The notes beneath the pieces are model-generated. The model was not told where the DNA came from, ran no database searches, and was given only the letters and a program-made list of their open reading frames with translations. A DNA stretch of 64,000 nt from Hofstenia miamia. Taxonomy: Eukaryota; Xenacoelomorpha; Acoela. Of the stretch, positions 29,590-40,200 are shown piece by piece. Location: positions 775,266 to 839,265 of the forward strand of contig SCFE01000030.1 of the NCBI GenBank assembly GCA_004352715.1. The letters are read 5' to 3'. The position numbers were made by a program, and so were the translations under genes. The stretch's first letter is position 1, and each line of letters begins with the position of its first letter.

Positions 29590-30712
29590 TTGTATTTATT
29601 GAAGTAATTCTTTGACTGGTAAGATAATTTTTTTTTGGCGCATTCTTGATAAAATTAGTCACTTTCTTTTTAATTGAAACTTTTTTTCAGATCGAGTATC
29701 TTTATCCAATTTATTCCATAATTTTACTGCAATATTTATGAATAAATTCTTCATAATTTTGCTTCTAAATTTCTTACATTGATATGTACCACGTCTAATA
29801 TTATATTTTAGGGAGATGTTATCTTTCATTTTATAAAATATTTCCAAGATCTTCTGTTGCATATTATCTGGATATAATAACATATAATCTTTTGCCAATT
29901 TTCTTTTAATTCGATTATTATTGCTATTGATAATTTTGTTTATCTAATTGATTTGTTTATCTAATTGAAAATCTTATTTAATTTTCTTTTAGAATTTTCA
30001 CATAGATTTTAGCAAGTAACAAGAATACGTATATCTTGATACAACCATTGACTTAAATAACATTGCGGTCCATTTTTTAATTAAAGAATTTATATGATCT
30101 TTGAATTTTAGTTGATTGTCAATTAACACTCCTAAATATTTTATTCTTGGTTGCTTCATTATTTCTTTGTTGTTAAGATACAATTTTGTCTTTTTTCGCC
30201 TTTTGTTAATTTATTCATCTGCATAAAAGCAGTTTTTTTCAATATTTAGAGACATTATGTTTTTGTTATAGCAGTCATGTATAAGATATAAATTGGATGT
30301 AGTACATCGATGTTTTTTGTATAGATAAATGTATTATCTGCATATAACATACATTTTATAATTATATGATTTGAAATATATTTATATAGATATTAAACAA
30401 CAAAGGACCCAAAACAGAACCTTGCGGAACACCCCTTTCAATTTTCAAAAGATTTGTTGATTCATTTTTAAATTGCACAAATTGATATCTATTATTTAGG
30501 TAATCATCAATAAGTGAATAAGAAGTAAGGTCGAAGTTGTATGTATCTTTCAATTTTTTAATCAATATTCCATGATCTATAGAATTGAATGCTTTTGCAA
30601 GGTCTAAAGAAAGAATATATACACTTTCCTTTCTATCTGTGAGTTGTCTAAAATCTTCTACTGTATCCAAAAGAGCATTCATAGTAGAAGAATCTTTTCT
30701 AAATCCAAATTG
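29590..30712 (-). pseudogene. LINE polymerase (RT to C-terminus), frameshifted
   Basis: Minus strand: LSLDLAKAFNSIDH (RT block with first Asp), GVPQGSVLGPLLFNIYIN (30390-30440), then IKYLGVLIDNQLKFKDHI (about 30120) and INIAVKLWNKLDKDT (about 29720) near the end. These are ordered blocks of a CR1/Jockey-type polymerase. The catalytic ADD box falls in a frame-shifted AT-rich stretch and is not readable. Upstream is cut by the gap at 30713. Confidence 0.8.
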
Positions 30713-31712
30713 NNNNNNNNNNNNNNNNNNNNNNNNNNNNNNNNNNNNNNNNNNNNNNNNNNNNNNNNNNNNNNNNNNNNNNNNNNNNNNNNNNNNNNNN
30801 NNNNNNNNNNNNNNNNNNNNNNNNNNNNNNNNNNNNNNNNNNNNNNNNNNNNNNNNNNNNNNNNNNNNNNNNNNNNNNNNNNNNNNNNNNNNNNNNNNNN
30901 NNNNNNNNNNNNNNNNNNNNNNNNNNNNNNNNNNNNNNNNNNNNNNNNNNNNNNNNNNNNNNNNNNNNNNNNNNNNNNNNNNNNNNNNNNNNNNNNNNNN
31001 NNNNNNNNNNNNNNNNNNNNNNNNNNNNNNNNNNNNNNNNNNNNNNNNNNNNNNNNNNNNNNNNNNNNNNNNNNNNNNNNNNNNNNNNNNNNNNNNNNNN
31101 NNNNNNNNNNNNNNNNNNNNNNNNNNNNNNNNNNNNNNNNNNNNNNNNNNNNNNNNNNNNNNNNNNNNNNNNNNNNNNNNNNNNNNNNNNNNNNNNNNNN
31201 NNNNNNNNNNNNNNNNNNNNNNNNNNNNNNNNNNNNNNNNNNNNNNNNNNNNNNNNNNNNNNNNNNNNNNNNNNNNNNNNNNNNNNNNNNNNNNNNNNNN
31301 NNNNNNNNNNNNNNNNNNNNNNNNNNNNNNNNNNNNNNNNNNNNNNNNNNNNNNNNNNNNNNNNNNNNNNNNNNNNNNNNNNNNNNNNNNNNNNNNNNNN
31401 NNNNNNNNNNNNNNNNNNNNNNNNNNNNNNNNNNNNNNNNNNNNNNNNNNNNNNNNNNNNNNNNNNNNNNNNNNNNNNNNNNNNNNNNNNNNNNNNNNNN
31501 NNNNNNNNNNNNNNNNNNNNNNNNNNNNNNNNNNNNNNNNNNNNNNNNNNNNNNNNNNNNNNNNNNNNNNNNNNNNNNNNNNNNNNNNNNNNNNNNNNNN
31601 NNNNNNNNNNNNNNNNNNNNNNNNNNNNNNNNNNNNNNNNNNNNNNNNNNNNNNNNNNNNNNNNNNNNNNNNNNNNNNNNNNNNNNNNNNNNNNNNNNNN
31701 NNNNNNNNNNNN
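30713..31712. other. assembly gap (1000 N)
   Basis: Round-number scaffold gap upstream of the LINE. Confidence 1.
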
Positions 31713-31917
31713 TATTGTTTTGATTCTTTGCAATATGATCTCTAGTTAGTTTTACTGATATTTCTTTTAAAACGTTATTTTATTTTAATAAATTGGTGTG
31801 AATTTGCAGTCTGATGTTAAATTTATCATAGACTTTATAGAATCATCGTTTGTTTGTTAATTTTTAATTGAATTTGTTTAAACGAGTAGTTGTCATGTGT
31901 TTTATATTGTGAATGTC

Positions 31918-32263
31918 ATCTCATTTGAATTGTATATTAACCATTAATTTAGATGCTACTGTTTGAAATTCATAATGTGTAAATGCACATTGCATTTGTT
32001 TCCTACAGAATTCCCCCCAACAACAATGATGATAAACTAGTCTGATAGACAAATTTAATAGTATGATATATATGATCATTATAAGCAAANATCTCGTTTG
32101 ACTTGTATATTAACCATTAATTTAGATGCTACCATTTGAAATTCATAATGTGTAAATTCACATTGCGTTTGTTTCCTACAGAATTCCCCCCAACAACAAT
32201 GATGATAAACTAGTCCGATAGACAAATTTAATAGTACGATATATATGATCATTATAAGCAAAG
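31918..32263. repeat. 172 bp duplicate across a single-N join (unmerged alleles)
   Basis: 31918-32089 and 32091-32263 are the same sequence with about eight scattered differences, separated by one N. Best read as two allelic contig ends; the differences then sample heterozygosity of several percent. Confidence 0.8.
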
Positions 32264-32350
32264 TGTAGAATAAATTACAGTTTTGTCTTGTCTTAAACAC
32301 GTATGTGGGTTTTACCACGTACGTTTATTAAATATTATTATTAATATTTA

Positions 32351-32870
32351 TTTTTACTTGGAAATATTCCTAGATTCCACTTTTTAAACAAGTATGTAAA
32401 TTATTTTTACTTGGAAATATTTTTCGATTCCACTTTTTAAACAATTTTGTAAATTATTTTTACTTGGAAATATTTTTTGATTCCACTTTTTAAACAAGTA
32501 TGTAAATTATTTTTACTTGGAAATATTTTTCGATTCCACTTTTTAAACAATTTTGTAAATTATTTTTACTTGAAAATATTCCTCGATTCCACTTTTTTAA
32601 GTATGCAAATTATTTTTACTTGGAAATATTCCTCGATTCCACTTTTTAAAGAAGTATTCAAATTATTTTTACTTGGAAAAATGCAAAGTAAGTTAATATG
32701 TGGGAAAGTAAAAAATGTAGTTAGTTAATGTGGGAAAGTAAAAAAATGTAGTTAGTTAATGTGGGAAAGTAAAAACTAAGTTAATGTGGGAAAGTAAAAA
32801 CTAAGTTAATGTGGGAAAGTAAAAACTAAAAAATGTATGTGGGAAAGTAAAAACTTAAAAAAATGCAAAC
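32351..32870. repeat. two minisatellite arrays in element 2 right arm
   Basis: About seven units of roughly 52 bp (TTTTTACTTGGAAATATT plus CGATTCCACTTTTTAAACAA and an AT-rich linker) from 32351 to 32690, followed by about six units of 25-30 bp (AATGTGGGAAAGTAAAAACT) to 32870. No coding signal. Confidence 0.85.
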
Positions 32871-32909
32871 TAAATTAGGCCAAATAAATAACACAAAAAC
32901 TAATAAAAA

Positions 32910-33112
32910 TAAATTCATGACGTCAGTAAAACACCCCCCGCCAATATCCACGACGTCTCAGGTCAAAGGCCACCCCTCTCGACCAATCACAAAAAAGTGA
33001 GAAGGCCTTGCCACCACCTCTCGACCAATCAGAAAAAAGTGAGAAGGCCTTGCCGCCACCTCTCGACCAATCAGAAAAAAGTGAGAAGGGGTTGCCTTAT
33101 TATTATACTACT
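32910..33112 (-). repeat. right TIR of element 2 with three 44 bp units
   Basis: Contains ATGACGTCA, CGCCAATATCCACGACGTC and three tandem CTCTCGACCAATCA boxes each followed by a run of A and GTGAGAAGG, then TTATTATTATACTACT at the end. Mirrors 22825-22924 exactly over the visible overlap. Confidence 0.8.
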
Positions 33113-33118
33113 GGTATG

Positions 33119-33770
33119 GAATATCTTTGCACATATTAAGACACAATCAAAGTTCTTTGTTGCCTCCAGGGGCTCAGAACCTTCTAAATACATTACCACT
33201 AGGTATGGAGTGAATTTAAATCTTTTTCAAAAATTCGAAAATTTCTAAGCAACTTGTTTATCTATTCAACAATCTCTGCCACAGCAATACGCTTTAATAG
33301 AAATTTTCAACATTGCATTAATGTATGTCCCCCAATAAACCTACCCATCTCCCAAGATTTTCATATTTGGAAATAGGCTTGGAGAAAATTATTTGTGGAA
33401 AAACGTTTTGTCCTTTAAGACAGACGGTAGGCTGTTTAAAGTTAAAGAAAAACTTTGCTATTACTTGTTTGGTATAAAAAAGGTTTTAAATGAATCTTTC
33501 ATTAATGTCGCCATTCGAATATGGAATTCACCAGCTGAAGAAATTAAAAACATTCGAAAATTGAAATCCTTTGAATAGCAAATAAAAATTTTCTAAAAAT
33601 ATGTTTCTAATAAATCATGATTCGGATACAAATTTTATAACAATGACTATAAGATAACGCGTAATTGAAATAGTGCCATAGAATGGATATTTGTTTTGTG
33701 ATTTAATGACGCTATTCACATAAAATATCTGATATTTAATTGTAAACATTTATCTGAATAAAGAATATCT
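33119..33770 (+). pseudogene. LINE fragment with C-terminal block
   Basis: Plus-strand frames at 33393-33578 end INVAIRIWNSPAEEIKNI, the LINE C-terminal 'A-x-x-W-N' motif, followed by a 3' UTR with AATAAAGAATATC at about 33758. The upstream piece 33119-33250 is in a different frame. Element 2 appears to have inserted at its left edge. Confidence 0.65.
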
Positions 33771-33839
33771 TATCTATTTTATATTGTGAAGAAAAACGTT
33801 GGCCGCTGAGCAACCCTACAATCTTGAAAAAACCAAACT

Positions 33840-33845
33840 TTTATT
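33840..33845 (-). terminator. poly(A) signal of the SUN-domain gene
   Basis: AATAAA on the minus strand about 190 bases after the stop codon at 34036-34038; the 3' UTR between is AT-rich. Confidence 0.5.
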
Positions 33846-34035
33846 TAGTATACACGCAAATTCATAGAGTAGTAAGAAAAATTTAATCATTAAATGTATG
33901 AATATAAACAAAATACCACATTATTTACAGTAAAATTATAAAATGGCTGCGAAAATTGCGAATTAAAAGATTAGTACAAACAAATAAAAATTGCTACAAT
34001 GGTTAATACTACAACACATAAATGAAGGCATTATT

Positions 34036-34236
34036 TCATAAATGACCATGAACACGTAAGCGATAGAGACACGTGTAGTTGGACTCTCCATGATTGGAAG
34101 TAAAGCTAAAGAGTACATATTCATAGCGCCCTTGCGCATCAACAGGAATTGTGAATGTTTGCAGTGTGCGAGTATTTAGCTCATATGCAAATGAACCAAG
34201 TTCCGTACCAATTGAATCGTCCGGAGACTGCAATCC
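34036..34236 (-). CDS. SUN gene last coding exon
   Basis: Acceptor TTTTCAG before GGATTGCAG; 66 codons and TGA. Encodes the end of the SUN domain: LGSFAYELN, LQTFTI, FTSNHGESNYTCLYRLRVHG. YTCLYR-x-RVHG is the diagnostic terminal block of SUN proteins. Confidence 0.95.
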   Translation of the reverse strand, partial: GLQSPDDSIGTELGSFAYELNTRTLQTFTIPVDAQGRYEYVLFSFTSNHGESNYTCLYRLRVHGHL

Positions 34237-37200
34237 CTGAAAATAAAGGTTGAAACATAAATGGCTTGTAGCTAAAGTAAAATATTCATTCCTACAAACT
34301 GCGATGCACCGATGTCAATTGATTACAGAATTACAAATGCTAAAATTAAATTATATATTTCCAAAGTTTTTATATAGATTCTCATCCACTTCATTCTATA
34401 ATCCTTCATTGAAAACTTATTTTAGGTAAGCCATGGTACATAAGATGTTTAATAAATTTGTTAATTAAAGGGCTAAATATTTTGGTGGAAATGGAAAATT
34501 TGATATCCGGGCTGGTGATTTGTAGAAACTACCCGCAAATATAAATGGAAAAATATGAATCTCACAAATAGCAGATTAAAATGCTCGCAACTTCAAAATA
34601 AAGTAAATAACTTACGAATACTGTAAAATTCTTGGGCGCAGATTTCACATTTCCGACTGGCGAAACTGAAGGATGAATATGCTCGTAGGATATGGCTGTG
34701 ATATAAATTAATTCACGAAGTTTGATAACGATTTCGCCATGAGTCCCAACAAAAGGCCAGCACAGACCAGGATAAATTTCAGGCTAAATTATGATCAACA
34801 TACTCAAAAGACATACACAATTAGGCGTGTGAAGCTTATAGGTTTTTATCAATCATATAAAAATAATCGATTAACTGTTTGTCGTAGGTATTTTAAGATA
34901 AATTGATGGCATTCTCTTGATACTCGGGATGTTATCAACATTCTAATTGATTATTTAGCTTCGATGTGTTTCATCATCGTTATTGTTGTAAACTAAGTTG
35001 TTTACTCAAATCGTCGAATCAAAACAAGATAGCCTTTTTCTTATACAACTACATTAGCTTCTATTTAGATTGAAACCCTGCAATACCCAAAAAATCATTG
35101 ATAATTTTTTCAATTTTTTACGCGAAAATGGCGTTTTTAAATAATTGTTGAAAGGTTCCAAGTGCATTTTTACTTAAAATGATAAGTTCAATGAAAAATA
35201 TTTTATTCTAGAAGCGCATTGCTCATGCGACTACAGATAAAAAATATACTATGCAGTTGACTTGAACAGTTTAAATTCGTAAGAATAATTTAATAATTAT
35301 CTGTAAATTTAATCTGGATGTATATATAATTAAAAGAACATGCTCAGTTACAAACTGTATTAATTAGACTATTTGGTTATGATCGGCTGCTGCAGGAAAC
35401 TCAAAAATGACATTGTAAATGCCTACTAGATAACAGTCTTTACAAAAAAATTTTTTGCGATCAAAAAGAAAAACCATTTTTGGTTAATTTTGACATGCTG
35501 AATTCAAATATTTAATGTTTTAGTCAATTTTTTTTCTGGGTGCTAAACCAAAAATAAAAGTGAAAAAAATAGTTTATTTATGCTTGCTAAAAGGTGCATC
35601 AAATAAAATCGCACATCAGAACTGATTTACTTTTGCCATCATAACGTTCAACCATTCGTTTCATGGTCTGGTGAATCTTTTCTTCATGCTTATCAGCTGG
35701 GGTACGGTCCGTAACGGGCACGGACAAACACGTACGGGTCCGGACTGGGCATAAGGGCTCTGTATGAATATTTGTTATTCGAGGATTTAAAATCTTAAAA
35801 TCCTTTATTTGATCGATATTAGGTGTATTCTATATATCTATGTATAGGTATTCGTGTAACATTAATCTTCATTTAGATTTATAGTAGAAATTACAACACA
35901 ATACTTAAAATATTACAAATAGAATTCATTGTCTTCATCAATTTTAAGGAGTTCCAATTCACTGTCATCTTCTGATAAATTGCATTAATAATAATATAGT
36001 GTTCGTGATTTGTAAATTGAGAAGACGAATTAATCTAATTTACCCATTTTACAATGCCAAACAAGCAGTCCAGTATAGTTTCAATTTAATTATTATCATC
36101 CTGTTTGATGTGTTGTCAATTATAGTCAGGGCTTCGATTTATATACCTAAAAATATCCCGAAATATGCTTCATCACCAACGCGCTGAAATTTTCAAAATA
36201 TGCTTTAAAATATAAGAAAAATCTACATTAAGGGGAACAGTTATTCAATTACCAAGGTATACAGTTTTATACCAATAGACACATAAATGTTGCTTCAAGG
36301 ATCAACAGGCATGAACATTCGTTGTGCTTGAATTTGACTCATCTAGACTGGAGGCACATTTCTGTATATAAGAACATTTAAAGGGTTAACATGGATTGCA
36401 TGCATTTTTTCTTCTTTATAGCTTGTGCAAATACTCTCATGAATTATAAATCGAGAATTCCTGTAAGGCGTCCAGTTTTTCTTTGTACTTCTCCCCCTGT
36501 ATTAGTTATATAACTCGTGATTGACAAAACTTGTTGATTAATCTACTGAAAACGGGACTTAATTATGACTTTATATTTATAGTTGTAAAATTAAACTAAT
36601 GGAGTACGAAATTAACAGGAGGTGAAAACAAACACTCGTGTCAACAGACTGCAGGCCCAAAACCGCAATAAAGCAATCTTGTTATTGATGCTATAATATT
36701 TATAGTAGACATTTCGCTTTGCAATTCATTCCGTTCCGTAGCTCATGCCGAACAAGTGCTGTATATTTAATTGCAGGTCGAACTATAGAAATTCCCCATA
36801 CGTTCTTGAATACAGGTTCCCCAAAGACGTAAATGAAAGAAACGCTTGGTTATCCTAAAAAAAATCAGTGTTGCCAAAAACACTGTTATTTGTCAAAAGC
36901 ATTGGCCAGAAGGCTTTCCTACTATTAAAGTCCATGGAAAACTGCGTCCAGCTGATCCACTCAATTTATTTGAGATGATAGGAGCTTCTGCCATAACTTT
37001 CCCAAAGCCTATTGTTTTACGTGAAGTTTTAAAACGTGGTGTCATTAATCGCAGTGTTATACCGGTTTAGGAAGGTGAATAATTGCTATTTGTATTTGAC
37101 ACATTTAAGTCAAACTGTTGTTCTCTAAATTTACCATTTTTATAGGATGAGATTGACGAGTTTCGTGATATGGATGTGTTTGAATTTGATACTTTTAAGC

Positions 37201-40200
37201 TGGTAAAGTAGCAGGCCTAGTATCAAAACCTTGTGGAAAAATTTGCATATACAAACTTATTTGCACAGATGCCCAGAGCCCACTGCAAATTCAATGGTCA
37301 ATTCACATTGACTCTAATTTAAAAGCTGAAGCTTACTCTGACGAAACATTTGACAGTGTTGGAGATTTGCTATTGTTTGGGAATTGCAACTCGTACGCTT
37401 ATATTTCGTTATTTTTAAATAATTTTTTCTAGGTATTAAAGAATAGAGGTCATTATTAATCGGATAGGAAATTACAAACAAAATTTTAAGGACATAGTCA
37501 CTGTTTGTGCTAATAAATTGTCTTCTATTAGCGATTCTGAAAAGTCACCCAACTAATCCTTCTGCAGAAGACTTTCTCCGTGACAATTAACTATGGAGAC
37601 ATCTTCTGCATTCGTACTCCATGATTAAACTTATTGTGATGTCAACAAAAAAAATTATTATTGATGTAAGTTTCAGTGATGGTTATGACTGTTTAAGTAT
37701 GTTTCTTTTTAAAAGCACAATCGAAGATTTCTTATTGCATCAAGTAATTTTATTTAAATTACATTTAGCTACGGGCATATCGGGCTTAGCATAAGGGTAC
37801 GAACAAACCAAGGGGCCATTTTTATAGGTATGGGCTATGGGGCGGACACGAGCCTTATCTTAGCTTATCGTAAATAAAGCTCTGGTTTGACAACGGTGTC
37901 AAGATCTTATCGATATATTTTTACTCTAAAACCATCAACATAGATGCAATCCCAAAAGTAAAAAATACGTTTGTCTTAAATCTATTTAGCGCGCATCGAC
38001 TGTGTTGATAGCATAAAAACTCAATAGCAATAGCTTACCAAAGGTCTACTCTCTTAATTATAAGTATTGCATAATGAAAAAGTGTGAAATTAACATTTTC
38101 TTTTCGATGCAGTGGGTCCAGTTTTGAAAAATCCAAAAAACAAATATTTTCGATCAGCATTTACATTTGGATATATAATGCAAGTCCATAGGGTTAATAG
38201 CCGCAGAGCGATAGGGTTCCGAAATGCGTCAGTTGAAATAGTAGAATAGAAATTCGCAAGTTGTCATTTACAAAAATCTTATATACCAAATTTTATAATA
38301 ATTAAAAACAAAATTTATATATTGTAAGCTAGAGCTAAAGAAGCATTCCAAAATGCTGAAAAAAGCTAACAATCGGACCAGAATTTACCGGTTACTGGCT
38401 GTCTAAGCGTGTGTAAGCCTCTAAAGATGCAAAGCCATATTTGTACCAGGGAGGCCTTCTATCTCAAAGCTGAATGACCAAAAAATTGCAGACTATAATT
38501 CAGTACAAAAAGGCTAGAACAGCACATGATATTAACAGCACCTCAGTTCCTTTTTTTCGTAACAGCAGTTTGGTGTTTATAGCAGGTGCTGTTTGTATCT
38601 CCCATAAAGTTTAAAAAATCATCTTCAAATAACACCCAAAATAATTTTTTGACGAAATTGAACGTGATATTCTTTTTCAGTAAAAAACTTGTTTAGAAAA
38701 AAGTTGTTCATATTGATTGCAAATTTATGTTAACACTGTAATCTAGTAAATCACAATGGAATTTGACATTCTATATCGGTGATCGGTTATATATTTAAAT
38801 AAAAATTTACTTGAATGACTAAACGAGGAGAAGGCACTTGATACCATAGAGGAATACCCAAAAACGACATACGAGAACCGCCATATTGGTAAGTTTGTGA
38901 GCAACGAACTGTAATTATCGAACCACCAACTGTTTCCAAGGCGTAGTCAGGTAAACCAGACTTATCATGGTAGTATGCATCAATGACGTCGAGGATGTAA
39001 CCGCGAAGAGATTCATCTAAAAATACCCAAACTATTTTGAAGTTAAATAAAAATGAATAGTGAAGAAAGTTGTATTCATGTGATATTCATATAAATGGCT
39101 TAAAATTTATTGAAAAATTATTTCAAATGTCAAAAAATATGATTGCAACATATAAATAAGTAATTAAACACGCTACAATACAATAACTTGATTCATTAAA
39201 TATTACAATAATTTTTCGTAGATAGTTTTATTTATGAAAATTTTATGAAAATGGAAAATTTTATACCGCATTAAAGTGCTTTAACAAGCAACGAGCATTA
39301 GTCTAAAAAATTATTAGTATAAAAATTAAATTAAGAATATATATAAATGTATATATATATATATCGGGCACTCTGTCTAATAAACATTTATAAGGTTCGC
39401 TCTGTCCCAAAAGGGCGCTTTGTCTATATACAAACATTAATATTGGCATTATGTCTTTTTTGCAACTTTCATGTGGGAAAATATTATGGTTTATAAAAGT
39501 TTAATGTAACCATCCTAATTTTATCAAATATAGAAAAATTTATATCAAATGGATGATGGTTTTGCATTTTTTATAATAGGCCTGACATGATATTGAATGT
39601 GTTTTTTAGGAATTTTCGTCCACAATTTTGCTATTAAGGTCTACTATAAATCTTTTTTATCCTAAATCTTTTCTAAGTAATGTGCGTAATCGTATTTTCA
39701 ATTTTGAATGGGCCAATTTCAAAAAAATTCAAAAATTTCCATTTTCTGGTCAAGTAGTCCTTTTTGGAAGGCCACAGCTCTGTCAGTTTTGAATCTATTT
39801 CCAAAATTTTTACACCATTCGATGCGTAATCGATAGAAATATGTGAATAGATAACTGTTTTTTGCACTTTCTAAAAAAATTAAGGTTCCGTAACCGAAAT
39901 ATAAATTTTGCGAAATTTCGATAAAATAGTGGTCCATAGCGCAAGAACTACATTAGATAACTTTTCTGGAGTTGTTTTATTCGATTCTACGTCAAAGGTT
40001 GATTAAGAGGTCTGCTAAAAGCTAAGCGCTTTAGCAACCAGTTTCTGCTATAGGTGAGCAAATTCCTACCTATACTGCATCGGCCTCCTCATTTAGAGGC
40101 TTTACTGTAAATTTCCTGGCCATCATATAGTAGGCTAGTTTTGACATGTACTTATTTCATCCAAATTAGTATCACAGATATCCTCAAAGCAATCTCAAAA

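Larger units (their letters stand above)
22825..33112. mobile_element. second AGTAGT-terminal long-TIR element (element 2), ends only
   Basis: The left end AGTAGTATAATAATAAGG at 22825 and right end CCTTATTATTATACTACT at 33112 are perfect inverses for the whole 100 bp visible on the left. Both are flanked by GGTATG (22819-22824 and 33113-33118). The ends share their first six bases, the CTGATTGGTCGAGAG box, ATGACGTCA and CGCCAATAT-CACG with element 1, so they belong to one family. The interior as assembled is a mix of LINE pieces and contig joins and should not be read as the element's gene content. It is possible that the two ends come from two different insertions at similar GGTATG targets. 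Confidence 0.6.

Noticed and set aside
32351-33105. Tandem repeats as a CRISPR array
   Set aside because: Units abut without unique spacers and lie in animal DNA; they are minisatellites.
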